Part shown: positions 13,182 to 23,232 of the stretch, piece by piece
Layout of the letters: each line of letters starts with the position of its first letter
Numbering within the stretch: position 1 is the stretch's first letter
Assembly: GCF_032362555.1 (NCBI RefSeq)
Contig: NC_083517.1
Span: forward strand, 2,190,001-2,254,000
Direction of reading: 5' to 3'
DNA: 64,000 nucleotides
Origin: Amyelois transitella
Taxonomy: Eukaryota; Arthropoda; Insecta; Lepidoptera; Pyralidae
Notes under the pieces: model-generated
What the model was told of the DNA's origin: nothing
Databases searched by the model: none
The model's input: only the letters and a program-made list of their open reading frames with translations
Made by a program: the position numbers and the translations under genes

Positions 13182-16161
13182 CTAATTATTACTGCCCTTG
13201 CATTTGTCAACGCTGGTTGGACTGCCACAGAAGACGTTACAAGAATCATGTCTCGTTTTCCTTTGGCCATCGGCATCCATCTCCGCACCGGCAGCTACAG
13301 ATGTTAGTGCCACCGTTTTATCAAAATCAATGGTCGTGTACCCTATCGTGGCTGATGGCGACGTAATTGTGCCAGTAGACTTCTCCATGCTGCCCTGCGA
13401 AATAAGACGACTCCTTGGCTGTGAAGAACACGACGGCGCACTCTCATTGCGCGAACTGGACAACTGCGTCTCGGAAAAATCAGATTCTTTACTAGCCTTC
13501 ACCTGCTCCTTATTCGCGTCAATATCTAAAACTGCATAATTTACCTCCAATTCTTCATCTGGAGATGTTGAAGTGAGTGTGTCTGATTCAGAAATCTTCT
13601 GATTATGATCAGAATGTTGTGACACTGAAGATTGTTTCACCTTGATGCTGTCGCCTTTATCGCCAAGGGATAAATTTGCATACGTGTTTGTTTCTACTTT
13701 CTTGCCAACAGACAGATTACAATATTGTAAAGGTTTTAGTGTCGTTGGAGTGGAGGATGAGTGTGACGAATCATCGCTGTCGTCACTCAAGTTGGCTTCA
13801 TCACACAAAATATTCATGTAAAGCCTAGCAGCTTCTGGCAGCTTATTCTCTTGTTGTTCAATGTTAAGTTCAGCATAATGTTCGCTAGAATTGCTTAGAG
13901 TTGGAGACATAAGATTCTTTGCTAACTTTTTTGCTAAATTCTCATTTATGTATCTGTTTTCTAAAAATATTGTTTCATCTTCAATATCTCTCATTGTATT
14001 CAGAGCTGCCTCTTGCCGCAAATTATTCCTCAGAATAGCTAAGTCCCTATTCAGATCATTACTGTATAAATGCTGTGGATTTGACTTTTCTGCTTGCGTA
14101 TTATTATTATGTTCTCTTTTTAACTCTCTCATTTGATAAACATTAGTAACATGATTGGTGTTTGTCTGTGATCGCGGATAAAGAGGCATAACTTCCAAGA
14201 TGTCTACACTAGAAGGTGACCGAGGGGACTGTGTAGAACGGACAGCTGAATTTGGAATGTTGTTAGTAAAATTATTATTCAGTAACTGGCCAAGCACTAA
14301 CTCGGGCTGGCTGTTGTCAACTGATGTGCAGTGAATAATGCTAACCTGCAAAGTTTGTCCCGCTTGTGGTGCTGGGCTTATTTGTGATACAGGAAAAGGC
14401 AAAGTATCTTGTATTGCACTACGTAATTCTATTTGCTGCTGTAGAGTATTAAATATTACAGATGCTCTTCGACATCTAAAACCAAAGATACCCGCTCCTG
14501 TTTCACATCTTCTACCTGTAAATAAAATGTTTCTTTTAACTAGAATAAAAAAAATATGGTTAAACATTCATAAGTGTGGTCAGCTACAAAATTTTGTAAT
14601 CCTTTTAATTTATTAAGAGAACTTCTTTTCAGCAAAGCAAATGCCTGATTACTTTTTCAGTTATTTATTTCAAAGTGTGTCTTAAGATATATCTAGGAAA
14701 ATACATATGATTGAGCCAAATTTTGTACATCTTTATTTTAAAATATAAGTGGGTTAAACTAGGTTTTTTAGAGTAACTACTAGTTTTACGGGCTTAACTC
14801 TTAAAACGGGCCACCGCCAGAGAGGTTGGGGAGGGGGTGGGGAGGGTGGGGGAGGGTTTGTATGACCCCCCCCCAAGTATTTTTTTTTGCCGGAAGCCCC
14901 CCCTTTTTTTATATGAATTTTTGAAAATCTTAAAAATTGCACTTAACAACGCAATATTTTCGGTTTGTCATTGTAAACTGTGTTAATTTAGTATTAAATA
15001 ATTAGTTTGTCCATTAAACATGTACAATACCGGGTTCGAATCCCGGTCAAGGCATGATGAGAAAAGAACTTTTTCTGATTGTCCTGGGTCTTGGATGTTT
15101 ATCTATATAAGTATTTATTATAAAATATAGTATCGTTGAGTTAGTATCTCGTAACACAAGTTTCGAACTTACTTCGAGGCTAACTCAATCAGTGTAATTT
15201 GTCAAAAAAAAAAAAAATACAAAACAAAACAAAAAAAAAATACATTAATTAATATATTTTAGCACTAAAAATATAGTCAAAAACTTTGCTTAAAAGTAAA
15301 AACAAAAAAGACACTAACTATGAACAGAACGCAATCCGCTTTTTTGGTTATGTGCTATTGTCATCTTATCTACTGACTTCGAAAGTAGCTGTCGGTAAAC
15401 GGACAGCAGGGGGTGCAGGGGGGCGCAGCCCCCCCGCACGGGGGGGTCAAAAGGGGTGAAAAGAAACAAATTGGTCACAAATCAAACTCGGTTTGGTTAG
15501 GTTAGGTTAGATTGGTGCAAACCACCAAAGTGAGTAAAAAAGTTCAAACTGAGTAAAAAAGTCTAATAGTAAGTACATATAGGTTAGGTTAGGTTTAACT
15601 CACCTTCACCCCATACTTCCCCCCCCCACCCTTGCCCATCTGGCGGTAAATTACCTTTAGCACACTTTTTATATGAAAACTTTAAAAATTCGTAAAAAAA
15701 AACTATAGGCTTCCGGCAAGGGGGGTGTTACCACCTCCCCCATCCCCCTCCCCCCTCCCCAACCCTCTCCGGCGGTGGCCCGTTTCAAGAGTTTTACCGT
15801 TTTACGAGCTATAAAAGCCATATTACTAGGTTTTTTTAAAGTACAAAGGGATACTGACTTAAAAACACACATCACAAAACAATACACCTCATGTAAACTG
15901 AGCTTCAAACTATCTAACTGTGACATCAAATTACCTCTTACCTGATTCAAAACTAAAAAGATCTTCCCGAAATCCATATCTACGCACAGAATGCAACGGC
16001 CAAACAGTAGAATCTCTTCCTTTTCTATACAAGATAACATCAGACTCTGAAATCTCCAGCTGACCCCTACAAAGTTCGACTCCGTTCGTATCTATATTTA
16101 CCACTCGGAAAACATTCGGGTGAATATCAGATGAATCTTTCTTACTTTGAAAACACCCCAT
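13182..16161 (-). CDS. FRS2: FRS2-like FGF receptor substrate / docking adaptor
   Basis: Two coding exons, 16161-15942 and 14515-13182, join in phase (donor GTAAGA, acceptor TTACAG) to give 517 residues; human FRS2 has 508. The start at 16161 is chosen because it makes MGCFQSKK, a myristoylation signal (Gly2, Ser6) with a palmitoylatable Cys3. Residues about 14-110 form the IRS-type PTB domain; the join restores the FRS2 motif LFSFESGRRCETGAGIF. The tail carries YxN motifs for GRB2-type SH2 domains (Tyr262, 306, 338, 352) and SHP2/ITIM-like tyrosines (287, 400, 466), and RKTRHDS near the end, like RKTRHNS at the FRS2 C-terminus. In the family this protein sits under the plasma membrane, binds FGF or TRK receptors and recruits GRB2 and SHP2. 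The 1.4-kb intron carries repeats. Confidence 0.9.
14760..15840. mobile_element. Non-autonomous DNA transposon with long G/C-rich inverted arms
   Basis: Inside the FRS2 intron, about 14760-14930 and 15640-15840 are imperfect inverted copies. Shared blocks include AAACGGGCCACCGCC, then GGTTGGGGAG with a long G-run, then GCCGGAAGCC; one arm is G-rich, the other C-rich. The middle holds an unrelated SINE (15020-15235) and stretches of GGTTAGGTTA. No transposase frame is present. Exact ends and target duplication are not clear, so the limits are approximate. Confidence 0.6.
15020..15235 (+). mobile_element. tRNA-derived SINE (5' truncated) with A-rich tail
   Basis: A pol III B-box-like GGTTCGAATCC at about 15031 is followed by a body with TATCGTTGAGTTAGTATCTCG and then an A-rich tail from about 15206. 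The body recurs at 38279-38345 and in part near 57530-57585. No clear A box precedes the B box, so the head looks truncated. It is nested in the inverted-arm element. Confidence 0.6.
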
Positions 16162-16879
16162 CGCGCAAATTTCACTAAAATGCACTATATTTTGTAAAAG
16201 GAATAATACAATTAACCAATCAATGCGATTGAGATTGTATCAAAACAAACAAAGCATTATGTTATGTAGCCATCATTATCTGTGGAAAATATTTGACAAA
16301 ATCTTCCAATATGAACTTATCGTGAGTGGTTTTATTTCGAATCAACCATTTATGTTTAGATAACCAGGAAATCAATAAAAAAAAAATCAATTTCAGAAAA
16401 TACTTTGACTTATCTCATCCATCAAATCACAGCACCGCGTCAGGTCAGGGCTCAGTGCTTGCTTGTTAACGTTTCCAAATTTACACTAAAAGTAACGATA
16501 ATAACGAAATATTCAAAAAAGTTGTTTATCGATATTAAATTACGTTATAATATAATTTAACCAATGAACGTTAAGATTAACGATATCAATTAACGTTATA
16601 TATGTCTATACCAAAACGTTGTTCCCTATCCGTGGCGCCCCTTGCGTTCCTTTAAATTAACGTTTATCAGTCTTAACGATACCTCTGACTGTTATTTAAC
16701 TGGTAACGTTTTAGGAGTATGACCCATTATAACGGTTCTGAATTTATAACGGTATCCCTGTTTGACCAAAATAACGATACCAATTTTTTTAACGGTAATA
16801 CAAGCCTTGCCACAGTAATTTATAAATAATGTCTAAAGACAGACAGGACACTCATTGGCATTGGTTCACCGTTTAGTTA

Positions 16880-17126
16880 GTTCCTTTGTATGCGCATAGC
16901 GCTAGTATCGTATCTGTCACTAGTGATGTGCAAGCAATGCTAATGATGACAAGCGACGATGTACCTACTCGATATTAAAAATTACTGCTGGGGTTTCTTA
17001 TGTATTGTACTTTTTTGTTATTTATAAATAAAAAATAAAGACGCGTTCGAACAACAATAGCAAAAACATGGCGGCATAAGTGGCCAATAGTGGTGTGACA
17101 TTAGCGCTATGCGCATACATTGGAAC
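16880..17126. mobile_element. TA-flanked MITE with inverted ends
   Basis: The 247-bp element has terminal inverted repeats GTTCC..TGTATGCGC and continuing ATAGCGCTA on both sides; the inner 17 bases are a perfect inverted match. It is flanked by TA on each side, as for Tc1/mariner- or PIF-type insertions. It encodes nothing. Confidence 0.7.
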
Positions 17127-17278
17127 TACATTGTCGCAGGCCCGTAGATGGCGAAAGCTCCCAGGCAGGGAGCCTGAGATTAATATTTAAATCATCACAG
17201 AACGAATAACAATTTGACAAAGTTGACTAGTGAAGAAAATAACAAAACAAGGCTTTTTTTTTTAAATAAGCATGAAGC

Positions 17279-17441
17279 CCTTGAAGAGATTCAAGGCGTT
17301 CGATGTAAGAACATCAAACGTCTTTTTACTTTTTATCAAAAATTGTCCACACTGTTGGACAATTTTTGATGTCTAGTTGTGTCTAGTCCTAAATCTTATT
17401 TTAGTCTGTGGACTCCACAGACCAAAATAAGATTTAGGACT
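17279..17441. repeat. Cluster of four consecutive hairpins
   Basis: Four snap-back palindromes lie almost end to end. They are 17279-17296 (7-bp stem, GAGA loop), 17295-17322 (12 positions with one mismatch and one wobble, AAGA loop), 17335-17370 (perfect 15-bp stem, 6-base loop) and 17385-17441 (27 positions with one mismatch, 3-base loop). The stems have unrelated sequences, so this is not a simple tandem repeat. The cluster ends 135 bases before the CEBPZOS-like start. Confidence 0.8.
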
Positions 17442-17576
17442 TGTCACTGTCCGTTTATCTGTCCGACACGTCTATTAAGTTCTTGACTTCATTCATTTCA
17501 TTTTTATTCCGTGATTCATGGAAAAAAAATCAAATTTTACCCAACCAAATTTATTCCTTCCTTTTGTCCTACTATT

Positions 17577-18150
17577 ATGTTGACGAAAACACCAGTACCA
17601 GCACGAAAACGTATTATTGGAAGTGCGTTAAAGGCTGTGTTTGTCGCAGAAGCTTTCGCCATAGCGGTTTCCTACGGTCTTTACTTCAAACTCAACACTG
17701 ATAGGGGTGAGTAAAAATTTAAGATTTACGATGATTCTCATTTTGTTTACAGTAGTAACTTGCAAGTTCCCTTGGCTTATAATTTATCGTGTAAGAGAAA
17801 ATGTATTTGTATTGTTGCATTTCATGTTATGACCTTATTTCTCTCACATACGGAAATTCTATCGTTTATTGCTATCGCCTCAACTCTTATGATAATTCAT
17901 ATGGACGTCGACTTTGTAAGGTATTTAACTGTACAGATTGGTCAAAATGTACTCGTTCAATTGATTGGTCTGGTTATTTGTCATATTGAATATGGATCAA
18001 ATTATTTCTCGCATTTCAGAATTTCGACTGTACATGTACAAGAACCACAACTGGGTCTTGGACGGTTATTACAGTCTTGGAGAAAGACTTGGAGGACTGA
18101 AAACACGCGAGCTCGACTACAAAGTTTGGAATAACGAAGGAAAAATATAA
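17577..18150 (+). CDS. CEBPZOS: CEBPZOS-like small mitochondrial membrane protein
   Basis: Exons 17577-17706 and 18020-18150 join in phase (donor GTGAGT, acceptor TTTCAG) to give 86 residues; human CEBPZOS has 80. Residues about 15-40 form one hydrophobic membrane segment after a basic start (MLTKTPVPARKR). The join yields DREFRLYM, matching the FRQTM region of the human protein, followed by the VLDGYYSLGERLGG / TRELDYKVW pattern, also shared. The human protein is reported as mitochondrial and its function is little known. It is the first frame of a tightly packed three-gene unit: the next start codon is 12 bases after its stop, in the same exon. Identification is by recalled family similarity. 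Confidence 0.75.
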
Positions 18151-18162
18151 TACCTCGGTGAG

Positions 18163-18758
18163 ATGAGTATAGCGATTAGGGCTACGTTTTGGGTGGTGAC
18201 CTTCGGAGGCATTGGTTATGCGTTATTCAAGGTGGTCAAACCTGATGATGAGCTACTTAAAAAGGTCAATATTTATCAGTAATTTTTGTCATGAATGAAA
18301 TTTTGTGTCTGAAACAGTGGAGTTATTTTACTAGTTTCATGCACAATATTTCAGTGTTGTTGTGTTGTATTGTAACTAACTTGGCATGCTTTATTCCATC
18401 TAAAACTGAAGGCTTTAAGTTTACAGATGGACCAAACATTTTATATCAGTTTGTTATGTACTCATTGCATTATAATTGATATTTCATTTGAGCAAACACT
18501 CTGTATCATTAAAATATTGGGGATTCATTTCTGAGACTCATCATGGTTTGATCAATTTTGACATTCCTGATTAAAATTAAAAAAGATTGTCAATTTTCAA
18601 TAATTATTTTATTTCTCATTTTTCAGCTTGACGAAGGCTCTAAACATACAGATACAAGAAAATTCTCTCGTGAAACAATATCAGTTTTAAAAGAGGCCGC
18701 TGACCCAAATTCAGAAATTAGTAGAAAAGTAGACGAATTGCTCAAGAGAGGAAAATGA
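18163..18758 (+). CDS. UQCC3: UQCC3-like complex III assembly factor
   Basis: Exons 18163-18264 and 18627-18758 give 77 residues. Residues about 3-26 form a membrane segment with GGIGYALFKVVKPDDELL, like the GVGYALLVIVTPGE stretch of UQCC3, followed by a charged helix. UQCC3/Cbp4-type proteins sit in the mitochondrial inner membrane and stabilise cytochrome b during complex III assembly. The first exon is shared with the end of the CEBPZOS-like frame and the second with the start of TBCC: its stop overlaps the TBCC start by four bases (ATGA). The intron donor reads GTCAAT, weak but the one that keeps phase. The short length makes the identification tentative. Confidence 0.62.
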
Positions 18759-19747
18759 ATGACAAAAGTAGTGTTATAGATAGATTGAATAAAAGAGATG
18801 CACAGAGATTAGAAAAACTCCAGAAAGCACATAAAGCCAGGGACGAGGTTAACGTTAGCAATGAAAATGAGGAATATTTCGCTAGTTCATTTAAAGTCAA
18901 ATCAGAATACATTGAAGACTTATTATCACAAATTCCAACTTTAGAAACCAGTGCCCTTCCGTCCGTTTTCGACAATATCAAGAGAGAAGTCAATGAACTG
19001 CAAAAACATGTAGTCACATCATCTTTCTTCCTTAAAGAATTTAACATGCGCAAATATTTGGGAATAGTGCAGAATTTGCAAACAAAATGTTACGAATTAG
19101 AAGAAAGGTATGTACCACGAAAAAAATTTGGTTTCACAAGAAAGAAGCTTCCTAAAGCACACAATGATAAACAGAAATTTTCTGATGAAACAGACAGTGC
19201 CGCAGCCAGCAATAAGTGGGACGAGAAGTTCTTTGGGTTTGATTCTAAAGTAAATGAGATTTTAACACTTGAAAGTGATGACTTGTTCCAAAGGGATGTT
19301 GCGTTGCGTAATCTCAGAAACTGTACAGTAGGGTTGAAAGGTGTTATGGGGACTTTGCACATTACCAATTTAGATAATTGTATCATATTAGCTGGGCCCG
19401 TAACATCTTCGGTTTTTGTTGAGAAATGTAATGACTGTAAAATAGTGGTGGCATGCCAACAACTTCGTATGCACACCTCCAGCAACTGTGATGTCTATTT
19501 ACATGTGACAAGCAAAGGCATAGTGGAGGACTGCACAGGCATCAAGACTGCTCCCTACAATTTGTATTATGATGATCTTGAGAAACACTTTAAAATGTCA
19601 TCATTCGATACAAATGTGAACAACTGGGATCGATTGGATGATTTCAATTGGTTGGCGCCCGACATTCCTTCTCCTAATTGGTCAACATTAGATGTTTCAC
19701 AGAGAATTTCGAATTGGGGTGAATGGTGGAAGAGATTACCATCATAA
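18755..19747 (+). CDS. TBCC: Tubulin-folding cofactor C (TBCC)
   Basis: A single uninterrupted frame of 330 residues; human TBCC has 346. Residues about 15-115 are helical and charged, the spectrin-like tubulin-binding domain. Residues about 160-315 form the C-CAP/cofactor C beta-helix, with ACQQLRMH carrying the arginine used as GTPase-activating residue in TBCC, then SKGIVEDC and NNWDRLDDFNWLAPD near the end, all close to the human protein. TBCC stimulates GTP hydrolysis by beta-tubulin in the final step of heterodimer folding, together with cofactors D and E and ARL2. The start at 18755 overlaps the UQCC3-like stop by four bases, so translation probably depends on reinitiation or a shorter transcript. 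Confidence 0.96.
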   Translation: MNDKSSVIDRLNKRDAQRLEKLQKAHKARDEVNVSNENEEYFASSFKVKSEYIEDLLSQIPTLETSALPSVFDNIKREVNELQKHVVTSSFFLKEFNMRKYLGIVQNLQTKCYELEERYVPRKKFGFTRKKLPKAHNDKQKFSDETDSAAASNKWDEKFFGFDSKVNEILTLESDDLFQRDVALRNLRNCTVGLKGVMGTLHITNLDNCIILAGPVTSSVFVEKCNDCKIVVACQQLRMHTSSNCDVYLHVTSKGIVEDCTGIKTAPYNLYYDDLEKHFKMSSFDTNVNNWDRLDDFNWLAPDIPSPNWSTLDVSQRISNWGEWWKRLPS

Positions 19748-22700
19748 TTTTTATTACTATATTGTTCCAGCTAAGCTCTTTAGGTGCGAGGCCCAGATGG
19801 GTATGCGTGCGTTGAATGACATTGTTAAAGATCGCGGGTGAGTCGGACAATAACATAATGACCACTCAGCATTCACCTTGTTTTGAGACTGATGATGTTT
19901 TTATATCGCCTCTGTAAAATACAAGTAATAATTTTTCTTTGAATAAATGATAATGATAGCATCGCACATAATCCTATGACCTCGCTCTTAAAGTTTAGCC
20001 TTAGATACAGATCTATCTCTAAATATAAGGAATATGAGATATTCCATGTGTATCTCAAATTACACAAACGCCATCATACATTTACTAAATTTGCTAACGT
20101 TAACTTTTTTTTATAAACTTTCATTTTATTCCAGACTAATATATTGGTCATTGCCTTTATCAAGTTTGCATTTTAATTTAGGGTCTAACCACATTGTACA
20201 AATAGCCTTATATACGGATAAATTAATAAAAAAAACACCAGTGCACGTTGCAAACTTCGCAATACGCAATTCCTCATGTAAGGAATCTAAACTAAGCTTA
20301 AGCTTGCACTGGAGATAATAAATAAAATGAGAAATCTAAATTTCTGTGCGGAAATAATGAAAATATAATTTGCTTAGATAATACATTAAGTAGCATTTAT
20401 GAAAACTATAAATTATGTAATAAAGGAATTTATAACGATATTATTTTGTTTATTTTATCAAGGTTTACTTAAAGGGTTCATACTTAAAACTTTTTTATAC
20501 TTGGTCGAAGGGTTCATAATAAAAATGCGATTCAACATATGAATATTAAATTTTATTTCTACAATGGAAATATATATAACTTGCCGTCAAATACATCACA
20601 GTATTGAAAATCATTAATTTCCAACCACAAGAATAAAATTACATTTTATAATGTTTAAATTACACTTATTTTATCATTACATTTAGATAGTCAGCCTACC
20701 TCCACGCATGAGATCTATTTGGCGAATATAAATATCTTGGCTAAAATAAATCTCTTAATCTTTCTGGTTTTTAAAATCATGGTATCCATACAGATTATTT
20801 AGAACTCGTCATTTAAAAAAAAATACACAGCTGATGAGAACATGCGTGGATAAATTGCTAAAATAGTTTATTTAATCTTTCCCTATCATGTTTCTATGCG
20901 ATAAGACAAAATATCAAATTAAGACTTAGCAAAATAAGATATGATTAGGTGTATAATTGATTTTTTTAACCTAAGGCTTATTATATCACAAAGTTTACTC
21001 AAATTAAATGCTTATATGCGCAACTTTTGGAAGTAAATTGAGCAATGCCGGGAACACTCGAAACACACCCTGTTTGACAAATTCACCCCATGTTTATTGT
21101 TGAAATACTAGCTTTTATCACGCAGCTTCGCCCGCGCGTAATTAGCGGGAACTATAGTTAAAGAAAAAAAAAAGGAAAGAGAAAGAGAAAAGAAGGGAAA
21201 GAGGCGTGATGTTATGTATGTATAGTTAACCGGGATGAAAAGTGCCCTATGTCCTTATCCTGACTCAATTATAAAATATGAAAACTCTTAAGAAAATTAG
21301 TTCAGTAGATAACGATTAAAGAGGCAACAAACAAACTTACTTTCGCATTTATAATATTAGTTGGGATTCTTTATATAACGTGTGATGTGATAAATTAACT
21401 GTAATTGTGAACATTTTAAAACTAATTTAATTTCTAAATAAACTTACTATAACTAAACCGAATTAATACAATTATATTGTCAAATAAATAAAATATGGAT
21501 GGATTCTCATACATAAAGTTCAAACTAAATTCTAAAGAAATTAATTGATTTATAGTATTATCCTATTCACTCAACACAACAGTTTATAAAATGTTGCTAA
21601 AAGTTGTGTTGAAAAAATAAAATGTTAGTATTTTATCAATAAACGTCATAAAATAAAATTCATAAAACAAGTATTCAAAGTTAGGTTACATGTGGCACGA
21701 AAAAATAATTACAATATTTTAAATAACATTTTGTATAAGGGGAAGAATTATTTTTTTAATTTAAGCCATGGTATACCTACTAACTACACACGTTATGTTA
21801 ATCCATGGCTAAATTAAAAAGGAGTATTAAAAATTCATTTTAAATGCATTATGTAAATCTGGCAAGTGAGCATTTTTAATTGCGATAGTTATGGAGAATT
21901 CAACGAAAGTAAAAAAATAAAATAATCTCATCTGTTATAGCAATTCTAAAATAAGTTAGTCTTTTTTCGTTGCATTCTCCCTTCAGGCAGATTTTTAATT
22001 TATTACGATCTGTATTTCTTAATTACACGGGTACTCGAGAGACCTTCAGGAGTTCACGAACTTTCATACCACTAGGTACTTATGTTTGAGGTTAAATAGA
22101 CATAGTGAAGTTAATAAATAAATGTGCATTTGATATCTTTTTCTCGGCCGTTTATACATATATTGACATTAATTATAATTGGTGATGTGTAAAAATTAAA
22201 TAAAAATGTGACCTTTGGCTGTACAATATTTAGCCTTGTGAGTTGGATGAAACGAGTTCAATTGAAGAATGGTTTTACTTAGGTATATTTTTTTTGTATC
22301 CGAGAGCCAAACAATGGAAAGAATTGAATTATTTTTCTTTGCCTAATCACTTAGATATAATCTAAAAACAAAGTGTTTATACACTTATGCACCCTTGGAT
22401 CTAGAAAATATTAATAGAAGGAAAACTGAAAAAAGGTAAAAGTAGGAAATAAGAAAGAATTCACTTTGTCTTAAATATTTTTGTACCCTAAAAGAAAAGG
22501 TATTTATTTACTACATTTAAGTTCCTACATTAAAAAAAAAATCTTCGTTTTGTGAAAATAATTTGGCGGACCTAAAGTCACAAATATTATTAGGGCTGTA
22601 CATAAGTATTATATGTATTTAATTTGAAAGATACAGTACTAATAAACAATATTATTGCGTTATAAAATTTCCCTATAAACTACAAATACTGAGATTACTG

Positions 22701-23232
22701 CTACAAATTTTTCATAAAACAGGAATGTGCACAATATTTTAAGTACAAAAATAGCCAAATGATTCTATCAATAACTTTACATTGTATTTTTTTACAATTT
22801 ACAATTTTTACAGACGTGGGGACAATTTAAAATTAAGAAAGTATACCGTCAAGTAGTAAAGCAGCAAAATAAGGTTGGCTAAAAGAAAATAATAAAAATC
22901 TGTGCTAAACAGAAAGCAAAAAAAGAAAATATAACAATATACTATAATTTCTATTCGTGAATTAAGTTTTACTCGACATAGGTATATGTATATGTGTCCA
23001 GTTCATTTATAATGAGAGCAGACAAAATATATTTTTTTAACTGAAACCGAGTGCCTCTTTCATCAGTCTTATCTACGATATGAATACAATTCAGATTAAT
23101 AAAGAAAAGTAAAAAAAAAATTATCTTACACTCTCAATTCAAAACGCAGTTTAAAACCGGCATAAACATTAAAATTTGGAACGAGGGAAAATATTATAAA
23201 ATTCGTTATTTAAATTTGTAATTAGGTTAATC
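19748..23232. other. Long AT-rich spacer after TBCC
   Basis: A likely TBCC poly(A) signal AATAAA is at 19942-19947. About 21110-21365 looks like a LINE 3' tail (CGCAGCTTCGCCCGCG at one end, ACTTTCGCATTTATAATATT at the other). An imperfect hairpin lies at about 21756-21818. The rest is AT-rich with no frame I would call a gene; the end nearest 23233 should be the 3' UTR of GALNT7. Confidence 0.6.
19942..19947 (+). promoter_or_regulatory. Candidate poly(A) signal of the CEBPZOS-UQCC3-TBCC unit
   Basis: AATAAA lies 195 bases after the TBCC stop. The upstream frames have no clear signal of their own between their stop codons and the next start, which fits a common 3' end. Confidence 0.45.

Larger units (their letters stand above)
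16162..17576. other. Spacer between divergent FRS2-like and CEBPZOS-like genes
   Basis: The two start codons point away from each other, so both promoters should lie here. About 16480-16800 is rich in AACGTTA- and AACGATA-like motifs (many variants of TTAACG), perhaps a degenerate repeat. A MITE (16880-17126) and a hairpin run (17279-17441) are listed separately. No convincing TATA box is seen. Confidence 0.55.

Noticed and set aside
13198-13539. Plus-strand open frame of 113 codons
   Set aside because: It is antisense to the FRS2-like exon, which has clear family motifs and splicing.
14754-14942. Open frame of 62 codons, rich in Pro and Gly
   Set aside because: It lies in the G-rich arm of the inverted-repeat element; the composition explains the open frame.
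15025-15055. tRNA gene candidate (GGTTCGAATCC)
   Set aside because: Only the B box and its arm fit; there is no acceptor stem or A box, and the following text is a SINE body with A-rich tail.
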